Notes under the pieces: generated by a model
The model's database searches: none
What the model was told of the DNA's origin: nothing
The model's input: only the letters and a program-made list of their open reading frames with translations
Part shown: in pieces, positions 50,146-59,245 of the stretch
Numbering within the stretch: the stretch's first letter is position 1
How the letters are laid out: every line of letters begins with the position of its first letter
Made by a program: the position numbers and the translations under genes
Origin: CAZQFV01 sp964613665
GTDB lineage: Bacteria; Chloroflexota; Chloroflexia; DTKN01
Assembly: GCA_964613665.1 (NCBI GenBank)
Contig: CAZTIG010000003.1
Span: 1 to 64,000 of the forward strand
Length of the DNA: 64,000 bases
Reading direction: 5' to 3'

Positions 50146-51846
50146 CTACAGCCAGTCCTCTTCCTCGTCGACACTGCGCAGCGGCGATCGGTCCGGCCCC
50201 TTCTCCTTCTCCTTTTCCTGCTCCATCGCACTCCCTGCCCTCGCCCCGGCGTGCCGCGCGATCTCCGCCCCCTCCAGGAACGCCCCCAGCGCCCGGTACG
50301 ACTCCGGCGTCCCGTACTCGCGGGTCTGGATCACCACCGGCATCGGCACAGCGTGGCCCAGGATCAGGGCCTGCTTGCGCGAGTCCAGGCGCGCCAGGAC
50401 CGACCGCAGCCGCCCGGCCCCCGACGTCCCACTGAGAATCGCGGCGATGTCGCGCTCCTCGTCCAGCAGATAGGTCACGCGGGTGCCGATCTGGCTCATC
50501 ACTTCGTCGTCGATACTGCTGGGCCGCTGGTCCACTACGAGCAGCGTGACGTTGTACTTGCGCATCTCCCGGGCGATGCGGCCAAAGGCCGTCTGCGCGG
50601 CCACCTCCGGGCTGAGGAACTTGTGCGCCTCCTCGATGGCGATCACCAGCGGCCGCGGCTCGGGCCCCTGCTGGCCCAGGTAGCGCTCCATCGCCTGTAC
50701 ATAGTGCTCGTGGATGCGCCGCGTGAGCAGGTTGGCCACGAGGACATAGGCCGTCAGGTCAGAGTAGCCGCCAAACTCCAGGACGACGTGGATGCCCTGG
50801 CCCAGGCAGTCCAGGATGTGCACCACCGAGTCGTCGTTGACCTCGGGACGCAGGAACTGGAGCCGCGACAGCCGGCTCAGTTTGCGGTGCAGCGCCTGCA
50901 GCGAACCTGTGTGCAGGCCGAAACCGGACGCTATGACCTCCTGCTCCTCCTGCGACTCGGTGGCCAGGAAGGTGCGCAGCCAGCTCGGCCCCAGCCGATC
51001 ACCCAGCCGGTAGACGGCGTCCACGGCTGCCTGGGAGAGGTCCAGTGCGTCGCGAAGCATCTCCACGTCCTGCGGCGCGATCTGATCGTAGGGGATCTCG
51101 ACCTGGAAATCATAGGGCACCTGCCGGCGGCGGGCCGAGTGCGGGTCCAGAGTGAAGATGGCCGCCTTGCCGGGGAAGAGCCGCTTCAGCCCCCAGACCT
51201 TGCCGTAGCGGGGGTCCTCGAAGCTACCCTCCCAGCCGTACTCGTTGTGCATGTCAAAGACCAGGCTGACGGCGGCGGCGCGCTGGGCGATGCCCACCAG
51301 CAGCAGCCGCGTGAGGAAGGTCTTGCCGGTGCCCGACTTGCCGAAGATGCCGCTGCTGCGCTCGACCAGCCGGGGCAGGTCCAGGCAGACCGGCACGTCG
51401 GCCATGTCCACGGGCACGCCGATGCGAAAGTGGTCCTGGTCCTCCTCCCCGAAGACGGCGGCGACATCGGCGGGGCTGGCCGGCCGCACCGGGGCAAAGT
51501 GGGCCGGGATCGTCTTGACCGCCTGGGGCCCTTCCAGGGCGGCATCTGCCTCCACGGGCAGGGTGAGCATGGGGGCGATCTCCACCAGGCCAAAGGTGCC
51601 CGTGCCGCGGACGACCTGGGCGATGAACGGATCGGAGATTGGGGGAGGCACCTGGCGAAACTGCTCGTTCAGGAGCCCCAGCCGCACGTCGGTGATCATG
51701 CCAAAGAAGCGCAGCCGCTCGCCCTGGACCACGACGTAGCGGCCGACGGCGATCTCCTCGACCGAGACCGGCGCGTCCAGGCGGACGGTCAACCCATCGG
51801 TCAGGGAACCGGCCACGACCATTCCCAGGCGTTCGCGAATCTCCAT
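50146..51846 (-). CDS. herA: HerA-family DNA translocase
   Basis: 566 residues: an N-terminal HAS-barrel (~1-100) that docks NurA in known complexes, then a FtsK-HerA ATPase. Walker A GKSGTGKT is at 169-176, Walker B VIAIEEAHKF at 401-410, and the Q-R sensor VDQRPSS at 438-444. HerA forms hexamers that pump DNA for the NurA nuclease; nurA is in this window but 38 kb away. ATG 51846 has GGAGG. The C-terminal MEQEKEKEKG tail is low-complexity. It is first in a herA-priA operon. Confidence 0.9.
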   Translation of the reverse strand: MEIRERLGMVVAGSLTDGLTVRLDAPVSVEEIAVGRYVVVQGERLRFFGMITDVRLGLLNEQFRQVPPPISDPFIAQVVRGTGTFGLVEIAPMLTLPVEADAALEGPQAVKTIPAHFAPVRPASPADVAAVFGEEDQDHFRIGVPVDMADVPVCLDLPRLVERSSGIFGKSGTGKTFLTRLLLVGIAQRAAAVSLVFDMHNEYGWEGSFEDPRYGKVWGLKRLFPGKAAIFTLDPHSARRRQVPYDFQVEIPYDQIAPQDVEMLRDALDLSQAAVDAVYRLGDRLGPSWLRTFLATESQEEQEVIASGFGLHTGSLQALHRKLSRLSRLQFLRPEVNDDSVVHILDCLGQGIHVVLEFGGYSDLTAYVLVANLLTRRIHEHYVQAMERYLGQQGPEPRPLVIAIEEAHKFLSPEVAAQTAFGRIAREMRKYNVTLLVVDQRPSSIDDEVMSQIGTRVTYLLDEERDIAAILSGTSGAGRLRSVLARLDSRKQALILGHAVPMPVVIQTREYGTPESYRALGAFLEGAEIARHAGARAGSAMEQEKEKEKGPDRSPLRSVDEEEDWL

Positions 51847-51864
51847 GGCGCACCTCCGGGCCTC

Positions 51865-51893
51865 ATTGTACCACGCGCGGCGCCTCCGGGCAA
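51865..51893 (-). promoter_or_regulatory. herA-priA promoter
   Basis: Minus strand: TTGCCC (51888-51893), 17 bp, TACAAT (51865-51870). On the plus strand an extended TGCTATAAT (-10 at 51911-51916) serves the ATP-grasp gene; its 17-bp-spaced -35 position coincides with the same six bases, read as GGGCAA. Confidence 0.65.
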
Positions 51894-51948
51894 ACGGGCC
51901 ACGAATCTGCTATAATGTGCTCGACCGATACCGAGGAAGGTGCCCGGT

Positions 51949-52851
51949 ATGTCCGATCCCTACGATCTCTGCCTGGCCTGGAACTGGGAGCACGACGCCG
52001 ACTTCGTGGCCCTGCTGGAAGCGGCCGGCCGGGCGTACGGCGGATCCCTGCTGCAGGTCACCCCGGAGAACCTTGCGGGCGTGCTGGCCGGGCTGCGGGA
52101 GGGCCGGCTGGCCGTGCGCACCCTGCTGGACCGCGCCTCGGACTCGGACGAGCGCTTCCTCGAGCTGGCGCAGTGGGCCCGCACGCAGGGCCTGCGGCGG
52201 CTCAACCCCTACGAGCGCGCCCGCCGTGCCTGGGACAAGGCCGCCATGCACCGCGTCCTGGGTGCCGCGCTCCACACCCTGCCGACGATCATCCTCCCGC
52301 CTCACGCCGAGCAGCCGGACCTGCCGGCGCTCGACCTGGCCCCCCTGGGCGCCTCGTTCAGCATCAAGCCGGCCCACGGCGGGGGCGGCCTGGGCGTGGT
52401 CGTGGGAGCGACGTCCCGGGAGCAGGTCCTGGCGGCACGCCAGGAGTACCCCCACGACCGCTACCTGCTGCAGGGCTACCTGGTCCCGGCGCAGATCGGC
52501 GGCCGGCCGGCCTGGTTCCGCACCATCTTCTGCCTGGGGCAGGTGTTCCCGTGCTGGTGGGACATGCAGAGCCACCTCTACACCCCGGTGACTCCCGAGG
52601 AGGAGGAGGGGAACGGCCTGGACCTCCTGCGGACGATCGCCGCGGCCATCGCCTACTCCTGCGGGCTGGACCTCTTCTCCTCGGAGATCGCCCTGGCTCC
52701 CGACGGCCGCTTCATCGCCGTGGACTATGTCAACGACCCGCTGGACCTGCGCCTGCAGTCCAGGACGCCGGAGGGCGTGCCCGATGCGATCGTGCGGGCG
52801 ATCGCGGAGAGGCTGGTGGCACTGGCGGGCAGGCCCATCACTGCGCGATGA
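51949..52851 (+). CDS. ATP-grasp-like protein
   Basis: 300 residues. The central FSIKPAHGGGGLGVVVGA resembles the ATP-grasp glycine-rich loop with its Lys, and SSEIALAPDGRFIAVDYVNDPLDLRLQS resembles the metal-binding E..N end of RimK-type ligases. The N-terminal domain (residues 1-100) may bind the acceptor. Relatives ligate amino acids or peptides through acyl phosphates; substrate unknown. ATG 51949 has GAGGAAGG. Its last 14 bp overlap the end of the converging glycoside-hydrolase-like gene. Confidence 0.75.
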   Translation: MSDPYDLCLAWNWEHDADFVALLEAAGRAYGGSLLQVTPENLAGVLAGLREGRLAVRTLLDRASDSDERFLELAQWARTQGLRRLNPYERARRAWDKAAMHRVLGAALHTLPTIILPPHAEQPDLPALDLAPLGASFSIKPAHGGGGLGVVVGATSREQVLAARQEYPHDRYLLQGYLVPAQIGGRPAWFRTIFCLGQVFPCWWDMQSHLYTPVTPEEEEGNGLDLLRTIAAAIAYSCGLDLFSSEIALAPDGRFIAVDYVNDPLDLRLQSRTPEGVPDAIVRAIAERLVALAGRPITAR

Positions 52852-54616
52852 GCGGCAGGTAGGTCCGCCATAGGACCGGCGCCACGTACAGCCACAGTGC
52901 CACCTCTCCATGCCCGGCCGCACCGGCATCCACGGCCAGCGTGCCGGTGTACCAGCCCACCGCCCCGGGCAGGTTGACCACCTGCACGGTGATCGCGGCC
53001 GGGGCCACCCCCGCCAGCGGCGCGGCCCCGAACCATTGGCTCCCCCGCGTCAGCGCCGCGGTCCAGTTTAGCGTGCCGCCGCCGGCATTTTGCACGAGGA
53101 CATGGCTCGCCGCCGGCAGGACGCCCGGCTCGGTGAGAAAGCCGATCTGGCCGACCGAGAGCTGCAGCGCCGGCAGCGGCTCCTGCACGAGGTAGCCCGG
53201 GTGCCCGCCGACGGTGATGGAGACCAGGCCGCCGCTGGGGGTCAGGGGGGTCTGGTTGCCGTCGCGATCCACCCAGGTGACGGCCATATCGGCCTCGACG
53301 GGGAAGGACAGTATCTCGCTCTGGTCGTTCGGGCGCCAGAGGATGTCCACCAGGCGGCCGGAGGAGCTCCCGAAGCGGTAGTCGACGCGGCTGAAGGCGT
53401 CCAGGTACCTGCGCCCGCCGACGCTGTACCAGCGCAGGCCGTGCAAAGGCCCCGGACCCAGGTAGGTCGTCCCGGCCATCCGCTGCACCATCATGGCCAG
53501 GGCGTGGTGGGCCTTTTTCGGGGCATAGCCCAGGCTGGCCGGCTCGATGATCGAGCAGGCCCCCCACATCTTGCTCTGGCCGCCGTCGAACTTGTCCTCC
53601 AACTGGAAGGTGGCCACGAAGGGGATGCCCTTGGCCAGGGCCATGGCGTGGGTGCGGACGAGGTAGTCGGCCTGCTGGTCCTGCGTCTTGGAAAGCGCCG
53701 TGGTGCAGTCCCCCTGGCCGGCCGTGCAGGTGGACCAGGCGACCTCGGTGACCCATACCTGCTTGCCCCCGCCGTGGGCGGTCACCCAGTCGAGCGAGCT
53801 CTGCAAGCGCGACAGCATGGTCACCGGCTCGTAGAGACCGGGCGCGTCCGGGGCCACATCGGGCATGTGGGGGTGAATGCCGAGGATATCAAAGGCGTTC
53901 CAGGCCGTGGGGTCGGCCTGCAGGACGGTGTTCAGGTAGCACAGACCGTCGTGCTCCCAGCAGCTCACCCCGTCCAGGACGTAGACACTGCCCACCAGCA
54001 CCTGCGCGCTAGGATCGGCCTGCTTGACCGCAGCGTAGCCAGCCTTGAGCAGGGCGGCGTACTCGGCGGCGCTGCCCGGCCAGGTGCCGGGGATGTTGGG
54101 TTCGTTCCAGATCTCCCAGTAGGCCACCCGCGGCGAGCCGTCCGCATCGTCCTGCCCGTCGCCGTCGTAGCGCTCGACGGTGGTGCGCACAAAGTCGGCA
54201 TAGTCGTTGACGTTGGCCGGCGGGCACCAGTAGCTGCCGGCACAGGAGGGCTTGCGCGCCCAGGTCGGCGTCGTCAGGAGCATGCCGATCATGCCGTAGC
54301 CGGCGTTGGCGATGCGCCAGAGGCGGTCGTCGGGAAAGCCATAGTTCCAGGCGTTGTTGCTGGGCTCGATGTTAGCCCAGACGATCTCCTCGCGCGTCCA
54401 CAGGAGGCCGGCCATGGTACCCTTGGGCAGGAGCGCGTCCACCTCCTCAGTCCAGCGCTCATAGCCGGAGAAGTAGCCGTTGATGCCGTAGAAAGTCAGG
54501 GCCGCGGGCTGGCCCGGCATGTCCGGGGCAACCGGCGCGGGCGCGGCGGCCAGGGTCGGGGTCAGGGTGGCCAGCAGCAGGATACAGGTACCCGGCAGCA
54601 GCATGCGACGCGACAT
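52838..54616 (-). CDS. Secreted glycoside-hydrolase-like protein with Ig-like C terminus
   Basis: 592 residues: a Sec signal (1-24), a GH-A barrel (~40-400) with acid/base E172 in WEIWNEPN and nucleophile candidate E291 in WVTEVAWS, a beta domain (~400-480), and a BACON-like Ig domain (~485-580: VLVQNAGGGTLNWTAAL). It ends RTYLPLIAQ, the tail shared with other secreted proteins here. It is only distantly related to the three tandem paralogs near 5-10 kb; GH39-like enzymes are the closest match I can name. It has a promoter at 54648-54676. Confidence 0.82.
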   Translation of the reverse strand: MSRRMLLPGTCILLLATLTPTLAAAPAPVAPDMPGQPAALTFYGINGYFSGYERWTEEVDALLPKGTMAGLLWTREEIVWANIEPSNNAWNYGFPDDRLWRIANAGYGMIGMLLTTPTWARKPSCAGSYWCPPANVNDYADFVRTTVERYDGDGQDDADGSPRVAYWEIWNEPNIPGTWPGSAAEYAALLKAGYAAVKQADPSAQVLVGSVYVLDGVSCWEHDGLCYLNTVLQADPTAWNAFDILGIHPHMPDVAPDAPGLYEPVTMLSRLQSSLDWVTAHGGGKQVWVTEVAWSTCTAGQGDCTTALSKTQDQQADYLVRTHAMALAKGIPFVATFQLEDKFDGGQSKMWGACSIIEPASLGYAPKKAHHALAMMVQRMAGTTYLGPGPLHGLRWYSVGGRRYLDAFSRVDYRFGSSSGRLVDILWRPNDQSEILSFPVEADMAVTWVDRDGNQTPLTPSGGLVSITVGGHPGYLVQEPLPALQLSVGQIGFLTEPGVLPAASHVLVQNAGGGTLNWTAALTRGSQWFGAAPLAGVAPAAITVQVVNLPGAVGWYTGTLAVDAGAAGHGEVALWLYVAPVLWRTYLPLIAQ

Positions 54617-54647
54617 GGGCAGCTCCTCTCACAAGGCTCGTGCGGGC

Positions 54648-54676
54648 ATGATACCATAGCGGCCTCAGGACCGCAA
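54648..54676 (-). promoter_or_regulatory. Promoter for the glycoside-hydrolase-like gene
   Basis: Minus strand: TTGCGG (54671-54676), 17 bp, TATCAT (54648-54653). The remainder of the 307-bp gap up to the next gene shows only the promoter at 54858. Confidence 0.6.
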
Positions 54677-54857
54677 GAGACTCGACGGACATCCGGACAT
54701 ATCTCCACGCTACCCATTTCGGTGGCCCCCAGCCCTGCCAGATGGGCCTCTTGGCCCACTGTGGCGGGCATTCCCACGGCTGCGATCGGAGTCTGGGCCC
54801 ACCATTCGTGGTGCACCGGCATTTGTGTCCGGATCTCAGACTCGATAGCCATCATGG

Positions 54858-54887
54858 TTGACCTGGGGGCAGGAAGGGTGCTATAAT
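54858..54887 (+). promoter_or_regulatory. Promoter for the hypothetical gene
   Basis: TTGACC (54858-54863), 18 bp, TATAAT (54882-54887). Confidence 0.7.
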
Positions 54888-54923
54888 CGCGATAGCAAGC
54901 CAAGCCCGCAGGAGGGAACACGC

Positions 54924-55574
54924 ATGGGCATCTTCCGGCGCTCGAACGCCCCGGCCCGCTTCTGGGAGTGGTTCCAGCAGAACATCGACCGTCTGGACCG
55001 CTTCGAAGAGGACCCGGAGGCCCTCTTCCACGAGCTGTCGGCCGAGCTGGCCAAGGTCCACCGCGGCCTGACCTTTGAGCTCGGGCCAGAGGGGGAGGAC
55101 GGCCGGCGCGAGTTCGTCGTCAGCGCCGACGGCATCCGCGCGGTCTTCCCGGCCGTGCAGGAGCTGGTGCACGCCGCGCCGCCGCTGCCGGACTGGAGGA
55201 TCACCGCCTTCCGCCCGCCGCGGGGAACGGACGTCTCCGTCACTCTCGGCGGTCATACCTTGAGCGCCGAGGACGTCTGGTTCGCGGCCTACCCGGCGGG
55301 TCAGCGGGCCGGCCTGCGGCTGCACATCCGCGGACTGAACAAGGAGAATGAGCGGCTGCTGGGCCAGGCCGCCTTCATCCTGCTCGACAGCGCCCTGGGC
55401 GAGTACGCCGTGGAGACGCGGATCGGGCCGGTCGAGCTGCGCCCGCTGCCGGCCGACCCGGCGGCCCAGGGACTGCAGCCCCTGGCAGCCATCGGCGAGG
55501 CCCTTCCCCAGGATCGAGCTACTCCTCCCCCGTCTCCAGCTGAATCGCCGCGTCGGCCGGCATACCCGGCTTGA
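54924..55574 (+). CDS. Conserved hypothetical protein (FWxWFxxN type)
   Basis: 216 residues, soluble, no signal. It opens FWEWFQQNIDRLDRFEEDP and continues with ELAKVHRGLTFELGPE...REFVVSADGIRAVFPAVQELV and WRITAFRPPRG. I recognise this layout from a small family of uncharacterised bacterial proteins but cannot give a function. ATG 54924 has AGGAGGG. The last ~18 codons (Pro/Arg-rich) overlap the end of the converging HlyD-type gene by 56 bp and look like read-through; the conserved part ends near residue 190. Confidence 0.7.
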   Translation: MGIFRRSNAPARFWEWFQQNIDRLDRFEEDPEALFHELSAELAKVHRGLTFELGPEGEDGRREFVVSADGIRAVFPAVQELVHAAPPLPDWRITAFRPPRGTDVSVTLGGHTLSAEDVWFAAYPAGQRAGLRLHIRGLNKENERLLGQAAFILLDSALGEYAVETRIGPVELRPLPADPAAQGLQPLAAIGEALPQDRATPPPSPAESPRRPAYPA

Positions 55575-56949
55575 GCAGGTGCCCGGGGTTGGGCACGCGC
55601 ACGCGCACGGCATAGACCAGGTGCACGCGCTCTTCCTGTGTCTGTACGTCCTTGGGGGTGAACTCGGCCTGGGAGGCGATGTGGACGATCTCTCCCTGGA
55701 ACGTCCGCCCGGGGTGGGAGTCGACCGTGACGCCGACGCTCTGGCCCAGCTGGACCTGGCCGTAGACGTCCTCGGCGACATAGATGGTGAGCCGGACCGT
55801 GTCCAGGTCCCCCAGGGTGAACATGGGCACGCCGGGCATTGCCAGTTCGCCCTCGTGGATGGAGCGCACCAGCACGATCCCGCTGACCGGGGCCCGCAAG
55901 GTCGTGCGATCGACCTGCAGCTGCAGCAGCTCCACGGCCGCCTCGGCCTGGCGGAGCTGGGCCCGGCGGGCCTCGATGTCGGCTGCAGCGGCCCCGGCCA
56001 GCAGGCGGTCCAGGTTGGCCTGCGCTACCTGCACGGCAGCCACAGCCTGCTCGTACTGCGCCTTGGCCTGGGCCGCCTGCGCCTGCACCGAGAGCGGCTC
56101 GCCGACCATCCAGCCCATATCGGCGTAGAGCGACTGCGCCGTGGCCAGGTTGGACTGGGCAATGGCGTTGTTCTGCGCCTCCAGCGTCTGGGCCAGGTTG
56201 TAGTTGAGTTCGCCGATCTGCATGAGCCGCTCGCAGTCCTCCACACGCCGCCAGGCCGTGGCCTCCTCATCGATCTCCGCCTGGGTCAGGTCGCGCTCCT
56301 TCTCCGTCTCGCGGTTGCGCCAGTAGATGCGGCTGTAGTTGGCCTGGGCGTCGCGCAGGGCGTTGGCAGCGTTGTACCAGAGCAGGCGCGCGTCCTCCTT
56401 GGAGGTATAGCCGCTCTGGGCCACGCTGGTCACCGCGGCCGCGGCAGCGTCGCGGGCCCCGCGGGCGGCGTGGTACTGGGCGATGATCTGCTGCGGATCG
56501 TCGACCACTGCCTGGGCGGCTTCCCAGACGGCGCGCAGTGCGTCGCTGATGGCCAACGTCTGCGAGAGCGCCGCACGGGCCTGGGCGATCTCGCCGGTCG
56601 TGGCACCGCCTTCGGCCCGGTCCAGGGCCGCGCGGGCAGCGTCGACGGCGGCCTGAGCCTGCCTGACCTGCGCCCGGTAGACCTCGTCATCCAACTGCAC
56701 CAGGACGTCGCCCGCTTGGACCTCGTCACCCTCGTCGACGTAGAGGCGCACCACCCGCCCGCCCAACTCCGAGGCAATGTCGACCTCCTCGACCTCGATC
56801 AGGCCGGAAGCCACCAGGACACCCGCGGCGTGGTCCTGCTGCGAGCGCGCCCACCACCGCCAGACCAGCGCCGCGGCTGCCGTCAAGACCACGACGGCGC
56901 CGATGATCAGGATGACTCGTCGTCCCGCGCGGGAAGAGCTCTTGGCCAT
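55519..56949 (-). CDS. HlyD-type membrane-fusion protein
   Basis: 476 residues: one N-terminal helix (VILIIGAVVVLTAAAALVW), a biotinyl-lipoyl-like half (VDIASELGGRVVRLYVDEGDEVQAGDVLVQLDD), a long alpha-helical hairpin rich in Ala/Gln (~90-330), the second lipoyl half (LRAPVSGIVLVRSIHEGELAMPGVPMFTLGDL) and a beta-barrel end. It links an inner-membrane ABC exporter to the outside. The hairpin is long for this group. ATG 56949 lacks a strong ribosome site. It is third in a tetR-permease-HlyD operon. Confidence 0.88.
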   Translation of the reverse strand: MAKSSSRAGRRVILIIGAVVVLTAAAALVWRWWARSQQDHAAGVLVASGLIEVEEVDIASELGGRVVRLYVDEGDEVQAGDVLVQLDDEVYRAQVRQAQAAVDAARAALDRAEGGATTGEIAQARAALSQTLAISDALRAVWEAAQAVVDDPQQIIAQYHAARGARDAAAAAVTSVAQSGYTSKEDARLLWYNAANALRDAQANYSRIYWRNRETEKERDLTQAEIDEEATAWRRVEDCERLMQIGELNYNLAQTLEAQNNAIAQSNLATAQSLYADMGWMVGEPLSVQAQAAQAKAQYEQAVAAVQVAQANLDRLLAGAAAADIEARRAQLRQAEAAVELLQLQVDRTTLRAPVSGIVLVRSIHEGELAMPGVPMFTLGDLDTVRLTIYVAEDVYGQVQLGQSVGVTVDSHPGRTFQGEIVHIASQAEFTPKDVQTQEERVHLVYAVRVRVPNPGHLLKPGMPADAAIQLETGEE

Positions 56950-57076
56950 GCGTTGTGCTCCAGATGCGGCGGTCGGCCTTTGGCGATCCGCCCCAGCGCG
57001 CTGCTGCAGCGCCGGCGTGCAGCGACCGTCTCCAGAAACCAGCGCTGCCCGGCTGCAGCGCGTGACCGGCGTTCGC

Positions 57077-58195
57077 CTACCCAATTCGCTTCTGCATGCG
57101 CAGCGCGCTCAGAGTGGTCATCAGCACGCCGAACAGACCCAGGATGAGCGCGTCCTGCCAGACCTGCTCCGGGCCGACCCCCTTGAGGACAATGCCGCGC
57201 ACGATCCGCAGGTAATAGGTCAGGGGGATGAACTGGGTAATGAGTTGGATCGGCTTGGGCATCGTTTCGATCGGAAAGAGGAACCCGGAGAGCAGTGTCA
57301 TCGGAAAAGAAACAAAGATCACGGTCTGCTGGGCCTGGTACATGCTGTGGGAGATGGTCGAGATGAACAGGCCCACCCCCAGGGAGAACATCAAGAAGAT
57401 GAGCGAACAGCCAACCAACAGGAAGAAACTGCCGCGGATCGGCATGCCGAACCAGCCCACGGCGACCAGCAGGGCCAGACCCACGTCGGCAAAGGCCACC
57501 ACGACGTAGGTGGAGATCTTTCCGACGATCAGCTCGTACGGCTTGATGGGGGTGACGATGAGCTGCTCCAGGGTGCCGCGCTCGCGCTCGCCGACGATGG
57601 CAAAGGCGGCCATCGCCAGCGTCAGCCACTGCAGGACCACCGCCACCAGCCCGGGCACGTTGAAGAGAATGTTGTCCATGGCCGGGTTGTACCAGACGCG
57701 GGAGCGAAAGTCGATCCCGCCGAGCTGGACCCGCCCGCCCAGCCGCTCGGTGAGGAGCTGCACGTTCTGGCTCTGGGCGATGATGACGGCGTAGGAGAGG
57801 GCGCGCGTGGCGATGGCCGGGTCGGAGCCGTCGACAAAGAACTGTACGGCAACACTGCGGCCCTGCTGCAGGTCGTCGGCGTAGCCCGGGGGTATGATGA
57901 TGGCCGTCTTGACCTGCCCGCCGTCGATCAGCCGCTCGATCTCGGCGTAGTGACCGACGTAGTGGGTGGCGTCAAAATACTGCGACTGGCGAAATCGCTC
58001 CACCAGGGCGCGACTGGCGGGGGAGTTGTCCTGGTCCCAGACGGCCATCGGCGTGTGCTTGACGTCGGTGGTGAGGGCGTAGCCAAAGAGGAGCAGCATG
58101 ATCACCGGCTGCAGCAGGATCATGATCAGCGTGCGCGGGTCGCGCAGGATGTGCAGGAACTCTTTGCGCATGACCGGCCAGATGCGCGAGCGCAT
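57077..58195 (-). CDS. ABC-2-type exporter permease (YhhJ/DrrB-like)
   Basis: 372 residues with one N-terminal helix, a large extracytoplasmic loop (~50-180) and five C-terminal helices. KEFLHILRDPRTLIMILLQPVIMLLLFGYALT is the typical start, and GERERGTLEQLIVTPIKPYELIVGK the coupling segment that meets the ATPase. It starts 3 bp after the tetR stop. No ATPase gene is present in the operon, and normally two permeases occur; the partner must be encoded elsewhere or is lost. Confidence 0.92.
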   Translation of the reverse strand: MRSRIWPVMRKEFLHILRDPRTLIMILLQPVIMLLLFGYALTTDVKHTPMAVWDQDNSPASRALVERFRQSQYFDATHYVGHYAEIERLIDGGQVKTAIIIPPGYADDLQQGRSVAVQFFVDGSDPAIATRALSYAVIIAQSQNVQLLTERLGGRVQLGGIDFRSRVWYNPAMDNILFNVPGLVAVVLQWLTLAMAAFAIVGERERGTLEQLIVTPIKPYELIVGKISTYVVVAFADVGLALLVAVGWFGMPIRGSFFLLVGCSLIFLMFSLGVGLFISTISHSMYQAQQTVIFVSFPMTLLSGFLFPIETMPKPIQLITQFIPLTYYLRIVRGIVLKGVGPEQVWQDALILGLFGVLMTTLSALRMQKRIG

Positions 58196-58198
58196 CGC

Positions 58199-58813
58199 TC
58201 AGGCCTCCTGGTCCTGTGGGCGCAGGCCGTACAGGAAGAGGCGGGCCAGCTCGTCGCTCACCTCGTCCAACGACTCGGGCAGCAGGCGGCGCTCCTCGTC
58301 CAGCAAGGCCACCAACAGGTAGGTGAGAAAGGCGCCGACCAGAGCACCGGAGACGACGCGCACGTTGCATGGGCGGATGTACCCGTCGGCGATGCGCTGC
58401 GTCAGCAGGTGCTCCAGCCGCCGGGTGAGGCGCAGGATGACGGCGTCGAAGTAGGGCTGGCGCATCTCCTGGTTCAGGAGGAGCTCGCCCAGAAGGAAGC
58501 GGACGCGCCCGGCGTGGCGCCAGCCATGCTCCAGGCGCGAGCGGAACGTCTCGCGCAGCATCTCCAGGGTGCCGGCCTTGGGGGACTCCAGGTCCTGGCC
58601 GGCGTAGTCGTCGACGATCTGGGCCATCACGGCCACCAGCAGGTCCTTCTTCGTGGGGAAGTAGTTAAAGATCGTCCCCTCCGCCAGGCCGGCCACCTCG
58701 GCTACCTGGCGCGTGCTGGTGCGGTGAAAGCCCTGGCGGGAGAAGAGGTCCAGCGCGGCCTCCAGGATGCGCTGGCGGCGGTCGGCCTGCCGGTCCTGGC
58801 GCGCATCGGGCAT
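58199..58813 (-). CDS. TetR-family repressor
   Basis: 204 residues. The N-terminal HTH reads RILEAALDLFSRQGFHRTSTRQVAEVAGLAEGTIFNYFPTKKDLL, a textbook TetR domain; the C-terminal ligand domain is variable. ATG 58813 has AGGAGC; an upstream in-frame extension is rejected because it would contain the operator. It heads the exporter operon and probably represses it through the palindrome at 58863-58890, responding to an exported compound. Confidence 0.93.
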   Translation of the reverse strand: MPDARQDRQADRRQRILEAALDLFSRQGFHRTSTRQVAEVAGLAEGTIFNYFPTKKDLLVAVMAQIVDDYAGQDLESPKAGTLEMLRETFRSRLEHGWRHAGRVRFLLGELLLNQEMRQPYFDAVILRLTRRLEHLLTQRIADGYIRPCNVRVVSGALVGAFLTYLLVALLDEERRLLPESLDEVSDELARLFLYGLRPQDQEA

Positions 58814-58862
58814 GGCAAGCTCCTGTTCTGTCAACTCGTGGCGTCGCGGACGCACACGAGGC

Positions 58863-58890
58863 CAATATGAGTGAGTGCTCACTCATATTG
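58863..58890. promoter_or_regulatory. Probable TetR operator
   Basis: Perfect inverted repeat, arms CAATATGAGTGAG (58863-58875) and CTCACTCATATTG (58878-58890) around TG. It overlaps the -10 and start site of the tetR promoter, and contains the TGAGTG/CACTCA halves seen in many TetR-type sites. Confidence 0.8.
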
Positions 58891-58915
58891 TAGCACGCCG
58901 GGACAAGGGTGTCAA
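58887..58915 (-). promoter_or_regulatory. tetR operon promoter
   Basis: Minus strand: TTGACA (58910-58915), 17 bp, TACAAT (58887-58892), overlapping the operator. Confidence 0.85.
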
Positions 58916-58950
58916 GCGCCGGCCGGCGGCAAATGGAGGACAGCTGTCGG

Positions 58951-59117
58951 CCACGGCGATATCAAGGTCGCGCCGATGCACAGCGGATGGCAAGTGCCCG
59001 GCCGGCGTACAGTGCGGCATGGCCGTACCATTGCCGTGTCCCTGGATGTGCGGCGTCGGGCCGTTGCCGGAGCCGGGCACTTGCCGGTCAAGGCCGGCGA
59101 CTTTGGTACGGCCGTGG
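58951..59117. repeat. 167-bp dispersed repeat, copy 2
   Basis: Gap-free match to 9738-9904 with four substitutions and the same orientation. As at copy 1, it lies between divergent genes and just upstream of a rightward promoter (18 bp from end to -35). The 14-bp inverted arms are fully conserved. Confidence 0.85.
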
Positions 59118-59134
59118 CTGTCAGCAGGAGGGTC

Positions 59135-59163
59135 TTGACCACCGGCTCCCCTTCTGGTACACT
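59135..59163 (+). promoter_or_regulatory. Promoter for the surface-fibre operon
   Basis: TTGACC (59135-59140), 17 bp, TACACT (59158-59163). Confidence 0.65.
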
Positions 59164-59245
59164 GGGACCCGTGGGGACAACACATCCTGTATCCCGGGCC
59201 TACCCCTTGGCCACCTCGACCGCTGAGACAACATGGAGGGAAACG

